A stretch of 64,000 bases of DNA. Origin: Streptomyces cyaneochromogenes (GTDB lineage: Bacteria > Actinomycetota > Actinomycetes > Streptomycetales > Streptomycetaceae). A program made the position numbers and the translations under genes. Location of the stretch: contig NZ_CP034539.1 in the NCBI RefSeq assembly GCF_003963535.1, positions 10,106,001-10,170,000 on the forward strand, in the 5' to 3' direction. The notes below the pieces were generated by a model. That model saw only the letters and a program-made list of their open reading frames with translations, was not told where the DNA came from and searched no databases. Shown in pieces: positions 54,105-63,298 of this stretch. Each line of letters opens with the position of its first letter. Position 1 is the stretch's first letter.

Positions 54105-56071
54105 TGCCTGACCTGAACGATGTCACCCGAGGCCGCCTTCTCTTCGGCGGCGACTACAACCCCGAGCAGTGGCCCGAGGAGACCTGGCACGAGGACGTCC
54201 GGCTGATGAAGGACGCCGGGGTCAACTCGGTCACCCTCGGCGTCTTCTCCTGGGCCAAGCTCGAACCCCGGCCGGGGGAAAGGGAGTTCGGCTGGCTCGA
54301 CCGGCTGATGGACCTCATGCACGAGAACGGCATCGGCGTCGTCCTCGCCACCCCCACCTCCTCGCCCCCGCCCTGGCTGGGCCGATTGCACCCGGACACC
54401 CTGCCCGTCACCGAGGACGGCCGCACCGAGTGGTGGGGCGGCCGGCAGCACTTCTCGCACTCCAGCGCCACCTACCGGCGTTATGCCGCAGCCATCACCG
54501 AGGACCTCGCCGCCCGCTACGGCGGCCACCCGGCCCTCACCCTGTGGCACATCAACAACGAGTACTGCACCTTCGACTACGGCGACGAGGCCGCGGCCGC
54601 CTTCCGCCGCTGGCTGCGCGAGAAGTACGACGCGCTCGACGCCCTCAACGAGGCCTGGGGCACCGCCTTCTGGAGCCAGGGCTACGACAGCTGGGACAGC
54701 ATCCTGCCGCCCCGCCTGCCCCACTACATGCGCAACCCCACCCACGTCCTGGACTTCCGGCGCTTCACCTCCGACATGCTCCTGGAGTGCTACGCCGCCG
54801 AGCGGGACATCGTCCGCCGGTACTCCCCGCACATCCCCGTCACCAGCAACTTCATGTCGCTGTGGGTGGGCCAGGACGCCTGGCGCTGGGCGCAGGAGGA
54901 GGATGTCGTCTCCGTCGACATCTACCCCGACCCGCGCGACCCGCACGGCGCCCAGAGCGGCGCCGTCGTCCAGGACATGACCCGCTCCCAGGCGCGCGGG
55001 CCGTGGATGCTCATGGAGCAGGCGGCCGGTCCCGTCAACTGGCGGGGCGTGAACCACCCCAAGCCCCGCGGCCTCAACCGGCTGTGGTCCCTGCAGGCCG
55101 TGGCCCGCGGCGCCGACGCCGTCTGCTACTTCCAGTGGCGGCAGTCCCGGCAGGGCGCGGAGAAGTTCCACTCCGGCATGGTCAGTCACGCCGGGGAGGA
55201 GGGCCGTACCTTTCAGGAGGTCAAGCAGCTCGGCGCGGAAATGCAGCGGATCGCCGCCGAGGTGAGCGGCCGGACCATCACCGCGGACATCGCGGTCCTG
55301 CACGACTGGCACGCCTGGTGGGCCGGCAACCAGGACGGCCGCCTGTCCACCCAGGTGGAGTACCCGGACGTCCTGAGCGCCTGGCACCGGGCCCTCTGGC
55401 AGGCCCACCTCACCACCGACTTCGCCCACCCCGAGCACGACCTGACGCCGTACTCCGTCGTCGTCGTGCCGCAGCTGTACGCCCTCACCGACGCCGCGAT
55501 CGACAACCTCCTCGCCTACGTCCAGCAGGGCGGCACCCTCGTCTGCGGCTTCCAGACCGGCGTCGCCGACGAGGACGACCGGGTCCGCCCCGGCGGTATG
55601 GACGCCCGGCTGCGCGAGCTGTTCGGCATCCGCACCCTGCACGAGTGGTGGCCGCTGGACGCCGGGGAGGCCGTCACCTGCGAGGGCTTCCGGGGGACCC
55701 TGTGGTCCGAGGAGCTGGAGGCCGACGGCACCGCCGACGAGACGCTGCCGTACAAGGGCGGCGAACTCGACGGGCTGCCCGCCGTCCTGCGCAAGGGCCG
55801 GGCCTGGTACGTCTCCACGCTCCCGGAGCCGGAGGCGCTGCGCGACCTGCTGGACAGGGTCGCCTCCGGCGCGGGTGTCCGGCCGGTGCTCGACGGCCTG
55901 CCCGACCAGGTCGAGGCGGTACGGCGGGGCGAGGTGCTGTTCGTGCTGAACCATGGCCGCGAGCCGGTCACCGTCGAGGTGCCCGGCACCCACCACGACC
56001 TGCTGACGGGAACGTCCGTCACCGACCAGATCACCCTCGGACGCTACGGAGTGGCGGTGCTGCGGCCATGA
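54104..56071 (+). CDS. GH42 beta-galactosidase
   Basis: A 655-residue cytoplasmic GH42 enzyme. It starts RGRLLFGGDYNPEQWPEETW. The acid/base Glu lies in LWHINNEYCTFDYG and the nucleophile Glu in PWMLMEQAAGPVNW. The trimerisation and C-terminal domains are complete. Its start overlaps the GH74 chimera stop by one base (TGATG), and its end overlaps the GH95 gene. In a xyloglucan pathway it would remove side-chain galactose from imported oligosaccharides. Confidence 0.92.
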   Translation: MPDLNDVTRGRLLFGGDYNPEQWPEETWHEDVRLMKDAGVNSVTLGVFSWAKLEPRPGEREFGWLDRLMDLMHENGIGVVLATPTSSPPPWLGRLHPDTLPVTEDGRTEWWGGRQHFSHSSATYRRYAAAITEDLAARYGGHPALTLWHINNEYCTFDYGDEAAAAFRRWLREKYDALDALNEAWGTAFWSQGYDSWDSILPPRLPHYMRNPTHVLDFRRFTSDMLLECYAAERDIVRRYSPHIPVTSNFMSLWVGQDAWRWAQEEDVVSVDIYPDPRDPHGAQSGAVVQDMTRSQARGPWMLMEQAAGPVNWRGVNHPKPRGLNRLWSLQAVARGADAVCYFQWRQSRQGAEKFHSGMVSHAGEEGRTFQEVKQLGAEMQRIAAEVSGRTITADIAVLHDWHAWWAGNQDGRLSTQVEYPDVLSAWHRALWQAHLTTDFAHPEHDLTPYSVVVVPQLYALTDAAIDNLLAYVQQGGTLVCGFQTGVADEDDRVRPGGMDARLRELFGIRTLHEWWPLDAGEAVTCEGFRGTLWSEELEADGTADETLPYKGGELDGLPAVLRKGRAWYVSTLPEPEALRDLLDRVASGAGVRPVLDGLPDQVEAVRRGEVLFVLNHGREPVTVEVPGTHHDLLTGTSVTDQITLGRYGVAVLRP

Positions 56072-58272
56072 CCTCGAACAATGGGATCGTCCACGGAACC
56101 TGGGAGCCGGACCCGGCGGCCCGCTGGGAGGACGGCTTCCTCAGCGGCAACGGCCATCACGGCGCCCTCGTGTTCGGGGAGCCGGACGCCGAGCGGGTCG
56201 TGGTCACGCACCACACCCTGGTACGGCCGGGCGGTGACGACGAACACCGCCGGCCGCCCCGGCTCGCCGCGGAACTGCCCGCCCTCCAGGACAGCCTCCT
56301 GGCCGGTGACCACACCGCCGCGGAGGGCTTCACCGACGGCCGTCCGTTGCACTGGGTGCGGCCCTTCCACCCCGCCTTCCAGGTCCGGCTGGCCCGCCCC
56401 GCCGCCGACCGCAACGACTACCGCCGCGACGTCGACTTCGCGACGGGCGTCGTGCGGGCCACGTGCGCCGGCTGGACCAGCCGCGTCTTCGTCTCACGCG
56501 CCGACGACGTGATCGTCCAGCACGTCACGTCAGCCGACGGCACCCTCGACGTCTCCCTGGACCACCGCCTCCCCGGCGCCCCCGCCCACCTGGGCGTCGG
56601 CCACGGAGCCGTCCTCACCCCCGAGGGCGCCCTGCTGAGCCTGCGCGCCCGCTACCCCGACAGCGACCGCGCCTTCACCGGCGTCACCCTGGTCGCGGTC
56701 ACCGGCGGCACGACGGTCCTCGCCGCGCCGGGCGCGCACATCGAGGGCGCCCGGTCCGTGCTGCTCCTCACCCGGGTCCGGCGGCACACCGGCGAACTCG
56801 ACGTGACCGCCGAGGGCCGCGCCCTGCGGGACCTGCCCACGGACTACGACGAGCTCCTCGAACGCCATCTCGCCCTCCACCGCACCGCCTACCAGCGGGT
56901 CACCCTCGACCTCGCCGCCGACCCGGCCGAACGGGCCCTGCCCGGCTCGGAATTGCTGAAGCGGCCGCGCAGCGCCGCCCTCCTGGAACGGCTCTTCGCG
57001 GCCGGCCGCTACCACCTGCTGTCCGCCGCCGGCCTCCTCCCGCCCCGCCTGACCGGCCTGTGGACCGGCGACTGGGACACCGCCTGGTCGGGGGCGTTCA
57101 CCAACGACGCCAACCTCAACCTCCAGACCGCCTCCGCCGCGGCCGGCGCCCTCCCCGAGGTCACCGAGGCCCACGCGAACCTGATCCACGGCCAGCTGCC
57201 CGACTGGCGCGACAACGCCCGCGCGGTCTTCGGTGCCCGGGGCGTGGTCGCCCCCGCCCACACCGACGGCGAGTCGGGCCACTCGTACCACTTCAACCGC
57301 GAATACCCCCTGCACCTGTGGACCGCGGGCGCTGACTGGCTGCTCAAACCGCTCGTCGACCACGACGAGACCCACGGCACCCGCGACCCGCGCACCGCGT
57401 CCGCCCTCACCGAAGTCGCCCTGTTCTACGAGGACTTCCTCACCCGCACCGACGACGAAGGCAACCTGGTCGTCGTCCCCTCCTACTCACCCGAGAACCG
57501 CCCGGCGAACGCGAGCTGGGGCACGATCAACGCCGCCATGGACCTCTCGGCGGCCCGGCACGCCCTGCTCACGGCGGCCGACTACCACCCGGACACCCCG
57601 GACGCCGACCGCTGGCGCGCGCTCGCCGGCCGCCTGCCCCCGCACCGGGTCAACGCCGACGGCGCCCTGGCCGAGTGGGCCTGGCCCGGTCTGGAGGACA
57701 CCTACGACCACCGTCACCTGAGCCATCTCTACGGAGTCTGGCCGCTCGACGAGATCACCCCCTACGACACCCCCGACCTCGCGGCGGCCGCCCACCGCGC
57801 CCTCGAACTGCGCGGCGCCGAGAACGACTCCGCGCACGGCCACCTCCACCACGCGCTCATCGCGGCCCGCCTCAGGGACGGCGACCGGGTCGCCCACGCC
57901 CTCGGCCAGGTCTTGGACGGCGACTTCTTCCACGCCTCCTTGATGAGCGCGCATTACCCCAACCGCCACGTCTACAACGCCGACGCCGCGCACACCCTGC
58001 CGGCCGTACTGATCGAGATGCTCGTCCAGTCGACCCCCCACCGGCTGGTCCTCCTGCCCGCGCCGCCGTCCGCTCTCCCGGCGGGCCGCCTCACGGGTGT
58101 ACGCACGCGGTTCGGCGCCGAGGTCGATCTGACCTGGGCACCCGAGGGGGCGAGGGCGGTCCTGCGGCCGGCTCGCACCGTTCGAATCGAAGTCAGGACT
58201 TCTTCCGGCGACGCGGAGCCGATCGACCTGGTCGCCGGAGAGGACCACGTCCTCAGCATCGGGACGTGGTAG
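56068..58272 (+). CDS. GH95 alpha-L-fucosidase
   Basis: A 734-residue GH95 enzyme without a signal peptide. Family blocks include AARWEDGFLSGNGHHGALVFG, GLWTGDWDTAWSGAFTNDANLNLQTA (inverting catalytic region with conserved Asn/Asp) and YDHRHLSHLYGVWPLDEI. It cleaves alpha-1,2-fucose, as found on xyloglucan side chains. Translation is coupled to GH42 by ATGA at 56068-56071. The GH42-GH95 pair with a GH74 remnant is the main argument for a xyloglucan locus. Confidence 0.9.
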   Translation: MTSNNGIVHGTWEPDPAARWEDGFLSGNGHHGALVFGEPDAERVVVTHHTLVRPGGDDEHRRPPRLAAELPALQDSLLAGDHTAAEGFTDGRPLHWVRPFHPAFQVRLARPAADRNDYRRDVDFATGVVRATCAGWTSRVFVSRADDVIVQHVTSADGTLDVSLDHRLPGAPAHLGVGHGAVLTPEGALLSLRARYPDSDRAFTGVTLVAVTGGTTVLAAPGAHIEGARSVLLLTRVRRHTGELDVTAEGRALRDLPTDYDELLERHLALHRTAYQRVTLDLAADPAERALPGSELLKRPRSAALLERLFAAGRYHLLSAAGLLPPRLTGLWTGDWDTAWSGAFTNDANLNLQTASAAAGALPEVTEAHANLIHGQLPDWRDNARAVFGARGVVAPAHTDGESGHSYHFNREYPLHLWTAGADWLLKPLVDHDETHGTRDPRTASALTEVALFYEDFLTRTDDEGNLVVVPSYSPENRPANASWGTINAAMDLSAARHALLTAADYHPDTPDADRWRALAGRLPPHRVNADGALAEWAWPGLEDTYDHRHLSHLYGVWPLDEITPYDTPDLAAAAHRALELRGAENDSAHGHLHHALIAARLRDGDRVAHALGQVLDGDFFHASLMSAHYPNRHVYNADAAHTLPAVLIEMLVQSTPHRLVLLPAPPSALPAGRLTGVRTRFGAEVDLTWAPEGARAVLRPARTVRIEVRTSSGDAEPIDLVAGEDHVLSIGTW

Positions 58273-58310
58273 CAAACCCCCACATCTCCCCCACCCATGG
58301 AAGGGACACC

Positions 58311-59027
58311 ATGGTCAAAAGCACTATGCGCAAGATCACCATGGCGGTGCTCGCCCCGGCGATGGCTCTCGGAGCCACCGTCGGATTGGCCGCCGCCCCC
58401 GCTTCAGCGGCAGTCTGGAACTCCTGCGACCAGTGGGCCAGCACGAACCTGAACGGCTACACGCTCTACAACAACATCTGGGGCTCGGGTGCGGGCGGCC
58501 AGTGCATATGGGCCAACTCCGGGACCGGCTGGGGTGTCTGGGCCGACCACCCCAACACCGGCGGCATCAAGTCGTACCCCAACTCGACGAAGTGGATCAA
58601 CAAGACGATCGACAACCTCGGCTGGCTCACCAGCGACTACAACGTCAGTGTCCCGTCGTCCGGCGCGTACAACACGTCGTACGACATCTGGGACTCCGAC
58701 CACGACTACGAGATCATGCTCTGGGTCAACTACAACGGAGCCGTCGGCCCGATCGGCGGCTACCAGGGCAACGTCTCCCTCGGCGGCCACAACTGGAACG
58801 TCTACAAGGGCACCAACGGGTCCAACGAGGTCTTCTCGTTCCTGCGGACGTCCGACTCCAACTCCGGCACCGTGGACATCAAGCCGATCCTCAACTGGCT
58901 CGCCTACGACAAGCGCTGGATGGCCGGCAGCGAGACCATCAGTGAGGTGCAGTTCGGCTACGAGATCACCTCGTCGTCCGGCGGGCTCAACTTCACCACC
59001 AACAACCTGACGGTCAACGGAGGCTGA
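58311..59027 (+). CDS. GH12 secreted endoglucanase/xyloglucanase
   Basis: A 238-residue secreted GH12 enzyme. The signal peptide covers about residues 1-34. The jelly-roll fold contains DYEIMLWVNYNG (nucleophile Glu) and EVQFGYEITSS (acid/base Glu). There is no binding module. GH12 members cleave beta-1,4-glucan, and several act on xyloglucan. It lies 38 bases after GH95 in the same direction and may be the extracellular depolymerase of the locus, especially as GH74 is broken. Confidence 0.9.
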   Translation: MVKSTMRKITMAVLAPAMALGATVGLAAAPASAAVWNSCDQWASTNLNGYTLYNNIWGSGAGGQCIWANSGTGWGVWADHPNTGGIKSYPNSTKWINKTIDNLGWLTSDYNVSVPSSGAYNTSYDIWDSDHDYEIMLWVNYNGAVGPIGGYQGNVSLGGHNWNVYKGTNGSNEVFSFLRTSDSNSGTVDIKPILNWLAYDKRWMAGSETISEVQFGYEITSSSGGLNFTTNNLTVNGG

Positions 59028-59043
59028 TCCGGCATCAGGGCTG

Positions 59044-59074
59044 CATCCCGGGCCCGCGGCGCGCGCCCGGGATG
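59044..59074. terminator. Bidirectional hairpin between GH12 and GH6
   Basis: CATCCCGGGC (59044-59053) and GCCCGGGATG (59065-59074) form a perfect 10-base-pair stem with an 11-base loop in the 69-base convergent gap. Confidence 0.8.
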
Positions 59075-59096
59075 TAGCCCGGGATGCGACCCCGGA

Positions 59097-60062
59097 TCAG
59101 TAGCCGTAGATCATCTTGTAGGCGACCTCCGGGAGGAACTGTCCGGCCGTGGAGCCGCTTCCCACGCCGCAGTTGCCGTCGGACTCGCCCGGGACCTTGA
59201 TCCACAGGAGCATCTCGGCGCCCCCGCCCTGTTGGGTGGGGGTGCCGATACGGCGGCCTGACGGGTTGCACCACTGGCCGTTGGAGCCGTTGCCGTTGCG
59301 GCTGGTGTCCACGACGAACGGCTTGGTGTAGCCGTACCGGGCGGCGAGTTCCCTGTTGACGGCATTGCCGTACGCGGTGTTCTCGGCCGTGGTCAGGTAG
59401 TTGGAGATGTTGAGCGAGAAGCCGTGGGCCTGCCGCACGCCCGCTTCGTGGAGGCGCTGGGCCATGGTCGCCGCGCTCGCCCAGGCCGGGTTGCCGGCGT
59501 CCATGTAGACCCAGGTGTTGGGGGCCTGGCGGTTGAACTCGGCGAGCGCTCCGGTCAGCATGCTCTCGCGTTCGTCGATCTGGGCCTGGGTCATGCAGCC
59601 GTAGTCCCCGAGGGAGTCCGGTTCGAGGACGACGACGGCCGGGCGGCCCGCGATCCCGCCCGCGAACTGCGCGATCCAGTTGGCGTAGGCGGACGGCGAG
59701 GAGGCTCCGCCCGCGGAGTGCCCGCCGCAGTAGTCGCGGTTGTAGATGTTGTAGGCGACGAGAAGGGGCAGCTTGTCGCGGGCGTCGGCGGCGCCCACGT
59801 ACGCGCCGGTCGCGGTGCCGATGGTGCCGCTCCAGGAGCCGAACCAGCGGGCCGTCGGCGTGTTGGCGATGGAGGCGTTGATCGCGGATGTCCGGCCGTC
59901 ACCGGGGTTGGCGGCGACCCACCGCTTCGCGCTGGAGTCGGGGTCCACGTAGAACCCGCTGGTCATGGTCGTCGGGTCGGCCGCGTGGGCGGACGGGGCG
60001 GTGGCGAGCGCCAGCGGCAGCGCGGAGAGCGCTGCCACCAGGGCGAGGAGGCTGCGGCGCAT
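59097..60062 (-). CDS. GH6 cellulase (endoglucanase type)
   Basis: A 321-residue secreted GH6 enzyme. The signal peptide ends about residue 28 (APSAHA). Catalytic elements are YNIYNRDYCGGHSAGG (Asp), VVVLEPDSLGDYGC (acid Asp) and FVVDTSRNGNGSNG. The length and lack of long covering loops suit an endoglucanase rather than a cellobiohydrolase. No cellulose-binding module is attached. A perfect CebR-type box lies 56 bases upstream, so expression should respond to cello-oligosaccharides. Confidence 0.92.
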   Translation of the reverse strand: MRRSLLALVAALSALPLALATAPSAHAADPTTMTSGFYVDPDSSAKRWVAANPGDGRTSAINASIANTPTARWFGSWSGTIGTATGAYVGAADARDKLPLLVAYNIYNRDYCGGHSAGGASSPSAYANWIAQFAGGIAGRPAVVVLEPDSLGDYGCMTQAQIDERESMLTGALAEFNRQAPNTWVYMDAGNPAWASAATMAQRLHEAGVRQAHGFSLNISNYLTTAENTAYGNAVNRELAARYGYTKPFVVDTSRNGNGSNGQWCNPSGRRIGTPTQQGGGAEMLLWIKVPGESDGNCGVGSGSTAGQFLPEVAYKMIYGY

Positions 60063-60117
60063 GACGGGTACCTCGGCTTTCTTGAGAGGGAGGCGTCCGA
60101 AGGTCGGCGGAGAGAGG

Positions 60118-60131
60118 TGGGAGCGCTCCCA
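60118..60131. promoter_or_regulatory. CebR-type operator TGGGAGCGCTCCCA
   Basis: An exact match to the known 14-base palindrome bound by CebR, the LacI-family repressor of cellulose and cellobiose genes in Streptomyces. It lies 56 bases before the GH6 start and downstream of the GH10 gene. Confidence 0.88.
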
Positions 60132-60183
60132 TCGGAAGAGCTCCCCACGGCAGAGTCGGGTCAGCAGGTCGAGTTGGTCCCAG

Positions 60184-61236
60184 TCAGGAGGCCGAGCCGC
60201 GGGTGGCGGCGGGGGTGCCGCCCAGCGTGGTCAGCACCGCGTTGTACGCGGGCTTCTTGTTGCCGCCCCGGTCGAAGAGCAGCGGGTTCTCCGAGGCCCG
60301 CCAGGAGTCGCTGTCGCGGATGCCTCAGACAGTGATGCCGGTGCAGCGTGCGACGTTCATGCAGGCCCTGACCGTGTTCGCGTACGCGGTCGGCGACGCC
60401 TGCGCGATGTCCAGTTCGGTGATCTGGACATCCACGCCGAGGGCGGCGAAGTTCGACAGCGTGGTCTGGAAACTGGCGGGCGGGCCGCCGGTGCCGAAGT
60501 GGGCCTGGAGACCGACGCAGTCGATGGGCACGCCGCGCGCCTTGAAGTCGCGGACCAGGCGGTAGACACCCTGGGTCTTGGCGTCGCTCCAGTTCTCGAT
60601 GTTGTAGTCGTTGTAGCAGAGCTTGGCCGCCGGGTCGGCGGAGCGCGCGGTGCGGAACGCCTGCTCGATGAAACCGTCGCCCAGCACGTCCCGGAAGACC
60701 GAGCTGCGGAGCTGGCCGCTGGGGCCGTCGGCGAAGGCCTCGTTGACCACGTCCCAGGAGTGGATCCTGCCCTTGTAGCGGTTCGCCACGGTGGTGATGT
60801 GGTTGTTCATCACGCCGCGCAGGGTGTTCGCGTCCCTGATGGAGCTGACCCAGCCGGGCAGCTGGGAGTGCCAGACCAGGGTGTGGCCGCGCAGGCGCTG
60901 GCCGCGGGCCTGCGCGCGGTTCGCGATCTGGTCGGCGGGGCCGAAGTTGAAGGTGCCGCGGGACGGCTCGGTCGCGTCCCACTTCATCTCGTTCTCGGGC
61001 GTGACCGAGTTGAACTCACGGTCCAGGATGCCGGTGTACATGCCGTCGCCGAGCCGGCCCGCGGCCACGGCGGTTCCGAAGTACCGTCCGGACTGGGCCG
61101 CCTGGGCGCCCAGGGTGGAGGCCTTCACGGCGTCGTCGGGTGCGCCGGTTGCGGTCACGGGGGTCAGCAGGACGGTCGCGGCCAGCAGGCCGAGGACGGA
61201 GGCTCGGCGACAGCCGAGTCGTTTCAGCGGGTTCAT
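60184..61236 (-). pseudogene. GH10 xylanase with a premature TGA
   Basis: From ATG 61236 (after GAGGAG) a secreted GH10 enzyme is encoded: FGTAVAAGRLGD, HTLVWHSQLPGW, acid/base Glu in WDVVNEAFAD and nucleophile Glu in VQITELDIA. Codon 304 is TGA (60325-60327), where the family has Trp in the ITVWG segment. The frame then continues perfectly with GIRDSDSWRASENPLLFDR to a second stop at 60184-60186. The truncated product lacks this active-site Trp and the last beta/alpha elements. A single G-to-A change explains it. Confidence 0.85.
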
Positions 61237-61321
61237 GGTTCTCCTCGTGGGGGGAGGGTGTGGGGGGTTGCGTGGTGCGGTCGGTGGACCTCCTCGGGGT
61301 GGGGGCGATCGGTGGGCCGCT

Positions 61322-62944
61322 TCAGGGCGTGGACAGGTCGAACCGCGTGACACGGACCGCGCCGCCGAGGGCCTGCGTGGCGTGGTTGAAGAGGGCGAAT
61401 CGGTAACCCATGAAGAACCGCCAGTCGTTGCCCAGGGAGAAGGCGGGGCCGAGGCGGGTGAAGGTGGTGCCGTCGGTGCTGTAGGAGAAGCTGCCGAGGC
61501 GTCCGGTGCCGGGGCGGATGTCCGCGCTCGCGCGCAGCCAGACCCGGCTGCCCGGGGCGGCCGCGCTCGCGACCTCCGTGCCGGTGCCGGTGGTGTTCCA
61601 ACTGCCATCCATGGTCAGCCCGTTGACCATCACCAACCGCGGCACGCCACCGTCGCGCTTGACGCCGATCCAGGCGGAGGAGTCCCGCAGCAGCGCGAGT
61701 CCGGCCCGGTCGCCGTCCCGCATGGCGGAGTGGTCGAGCTGGACCGTGGCGGTGGAGGTGGGGCCCTGGATGCGGTGCGTCAGGGTGTTGCGGGCCCAGT
61801 AGAGGTCGTTGGTGACGGTCGCGGTCCGCAGGGTCAGCCCGCCGCCGACCGACCACTTGGTGTTGTCCGGGTTGTGGTTCCACTCCCATCGCGGGTTCAG
61901 CGCCGGGCCGTCGAAGGTGTCCACGCCGGTCATGGGGGTCACCGGGCGGGGCGGCGGGGGCACGACCGGGCTGGGATACGAGGCGCCCCATGCGCCGTCG
62001 ACGAGCTGCACGACCGGCCAGCCGTCCGAGGTCCAGGTGACGGGCGCCAGGGCGGGCATCCGGCCGCCGGGGTAGGCGTCGACGAAGGCCAGGTAGTACC
62101 AGGCGCCGTTCTGCGTCTGTACCAGCCCGCCCTGGTGCGGGACACCGCCGCCGGGGATCGGCCCGCGCAGGTCGAGGAGGACCTGCCGCATCGTGTACGG
62201 ACCGAAGGGGCCGCCCGACGATTTCAGGATGTACTGGCCGTTCGCGGGGCGGGTCAGGAAGATGTAGTACCGCCCGTTGATCTTGTAGAAGCGGGAGCCT
62301 TCGAGGGTGCCGACGCTCGACGGTGTCGTGAACACCTGCTGGGTGCGGACCTGGGTGCGGCCGTCGGGCGAGAGCTGGGCCACGCTGATGGTGGTGTTGC
62401 CGTACGCCACGTACAGGGTGTCGTCACTGTCGACGAGCAGCCCCGCGTCGTAGTAGGGGGTGCTGATCGTCGTCAGCCTGTTCCACGGCCCCTCGGCGGC
62501 GGTGGCGGTGTAGACGTAACTCCGGGCGAAGTCGATCTGGCCGAGCCAGTAGAAGGTCCTGTTGCTCGGCCGGTAGGCCAGTGACGACGCCCAGATCCCT
62601 CGGACGTAGCCACGGGCGCCGTTGAGGTCGTACTTGGCGCCGAAGTCGAGCGCGGGCACCGAGTGACCGGCGATCTCCCAGTTCACCAGGTCGTACGACC
62701 TGAGGACGGGCGCGCCCGGCGAGTAGTGCATCGTCGAGGCCGAGGCGTAGAAGGTGTCCCCGACGCGGATGACGTCGATGTCCGCGAAGTCCTGCCAGAT
62801 CACCGGGTTCGGGTAGGTGGCCGGGGCGGCGGTCGCGAGGTCCGGGGCCGCGGCCGGCGGAAGCAGGGCGCCGGCGGTCAGGCAGGTGGCGGCCGTCAGG
62901 GCGCGGCGACGGGACATCGGTTGATGAGGCCATGACATATCCAT
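61322..62944 (-). CDS. GH43 secreted arabinofuranosidase/beta-xylosidase
   Basis: A 540-residue secreted enzyme with a Tat-like signal (SRRRALTAATCL). The five-bladed propeller begins PNPVIWQDFADIDVIRVGDTFY, where Asp of ADIDV is the expected base. GTLEGSRFYKINGRYY carries the acid Glu. The C-terminal part (about residues 345-540) is the beta-sandwich common in GH43 xylosidases (FDGPALNPRWEWNHNPDNTKW). It is 85 bases upstream of the GH10 gene in the same direction, pointing to xylan breakdown. Confidence 0.9.
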   Translation of the reverse strand: MDMSWPHQPMSRRRALTAATCLTAGALLPPAAAPDLATAAPATYPNPVIWQDFADIDVIRVGDTFYASASTMHYSPGAPVLRSYDLVNWEIAGHSVPALDFGAKYDLNGARGYVRGIWASSLAYRPSNRTFYWLGQIDFARSYVYTATAAEGPWNRLTTISTPYYDAGLLVDSDDTLYVAYGNTTISVAQLSPDGRTQVRTQQVFTTPSSVGTLEGSRFYKINGRYYIFLTRPANGQYILKSSGGPFGPYTMRQVLLDLRGPIPGGGVPHQGGLVQTQNGAWYYLAFVDAYPGGRMPALAPVTWTSDGWPVVQLVDGAWGASYPSPVVPPPPRPVTPMTGVDTFDGPALNPRWEWNHNPDNTKWSVGGGLTLRTATVTNDLYWARNTLTHRIQGPTSTATVQLDHSAMRDGDRAGLALLRDSSAWIGVKRDGGVPRLVMVNGLTMDGSWNTTGTGTEVASAAAPGSRVWLRASADIRPGTGRLGSFSYSTDGTTFTRLGPAFSLGNDWRFFMGYRFALFNHATQALGGAVRVTRFDLSTP

Positions 62945-63298
62945 GTGTGGCGTTCTCCCTGTGCGGCTCAGGGTTCGGGATGTTGAACGTGCATCGATTT
63001 GTCGGCAACTGTGGATGATAGGAGGCCCATGCGTCCCGTCAATCCTTTTCGCATTATTCGATGCTCGTGTCGAAACATTCGACGCGGGGGGTGTGAGTCA
63101 CTGCAGGTCAATTGCCTGTGCGAGACGGATGCGCGTGGTGTTGACATGCTCGTGCGTCCCTCTACCATCCAAGGCGCTGCAAGTTTCCGAACGGCATGCG
63201 AAATTTCGAACCCATCTCCAGCTCTCTCGCAGTGTCATGGACGTGACACCATGTCAGCGTCACCCGCCCATGGCGCTCATCCGGTAAAGGAGCCCTTG
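62945..63298. other. Intergenic region with several inverted repeats
   Basis: This 354-base divergent gap between GH43 and the GH27 remnant contains GTCGAA-ACA-TTCGAC at 63069-63083, CGAAATTTCG at 63199-63208 and GTGTCA-N6-TGACAC at 63232-63249. The first two resemble CGAA-TTCG sites used by LacI-family sugar regulators such as BxlR. No gene is seen. Confidence 0.6.

Noticed and set aside
54056..55996. 646-codon minus-strand open frame
   Set aside because: Antisense shadow of the GH42 gene.
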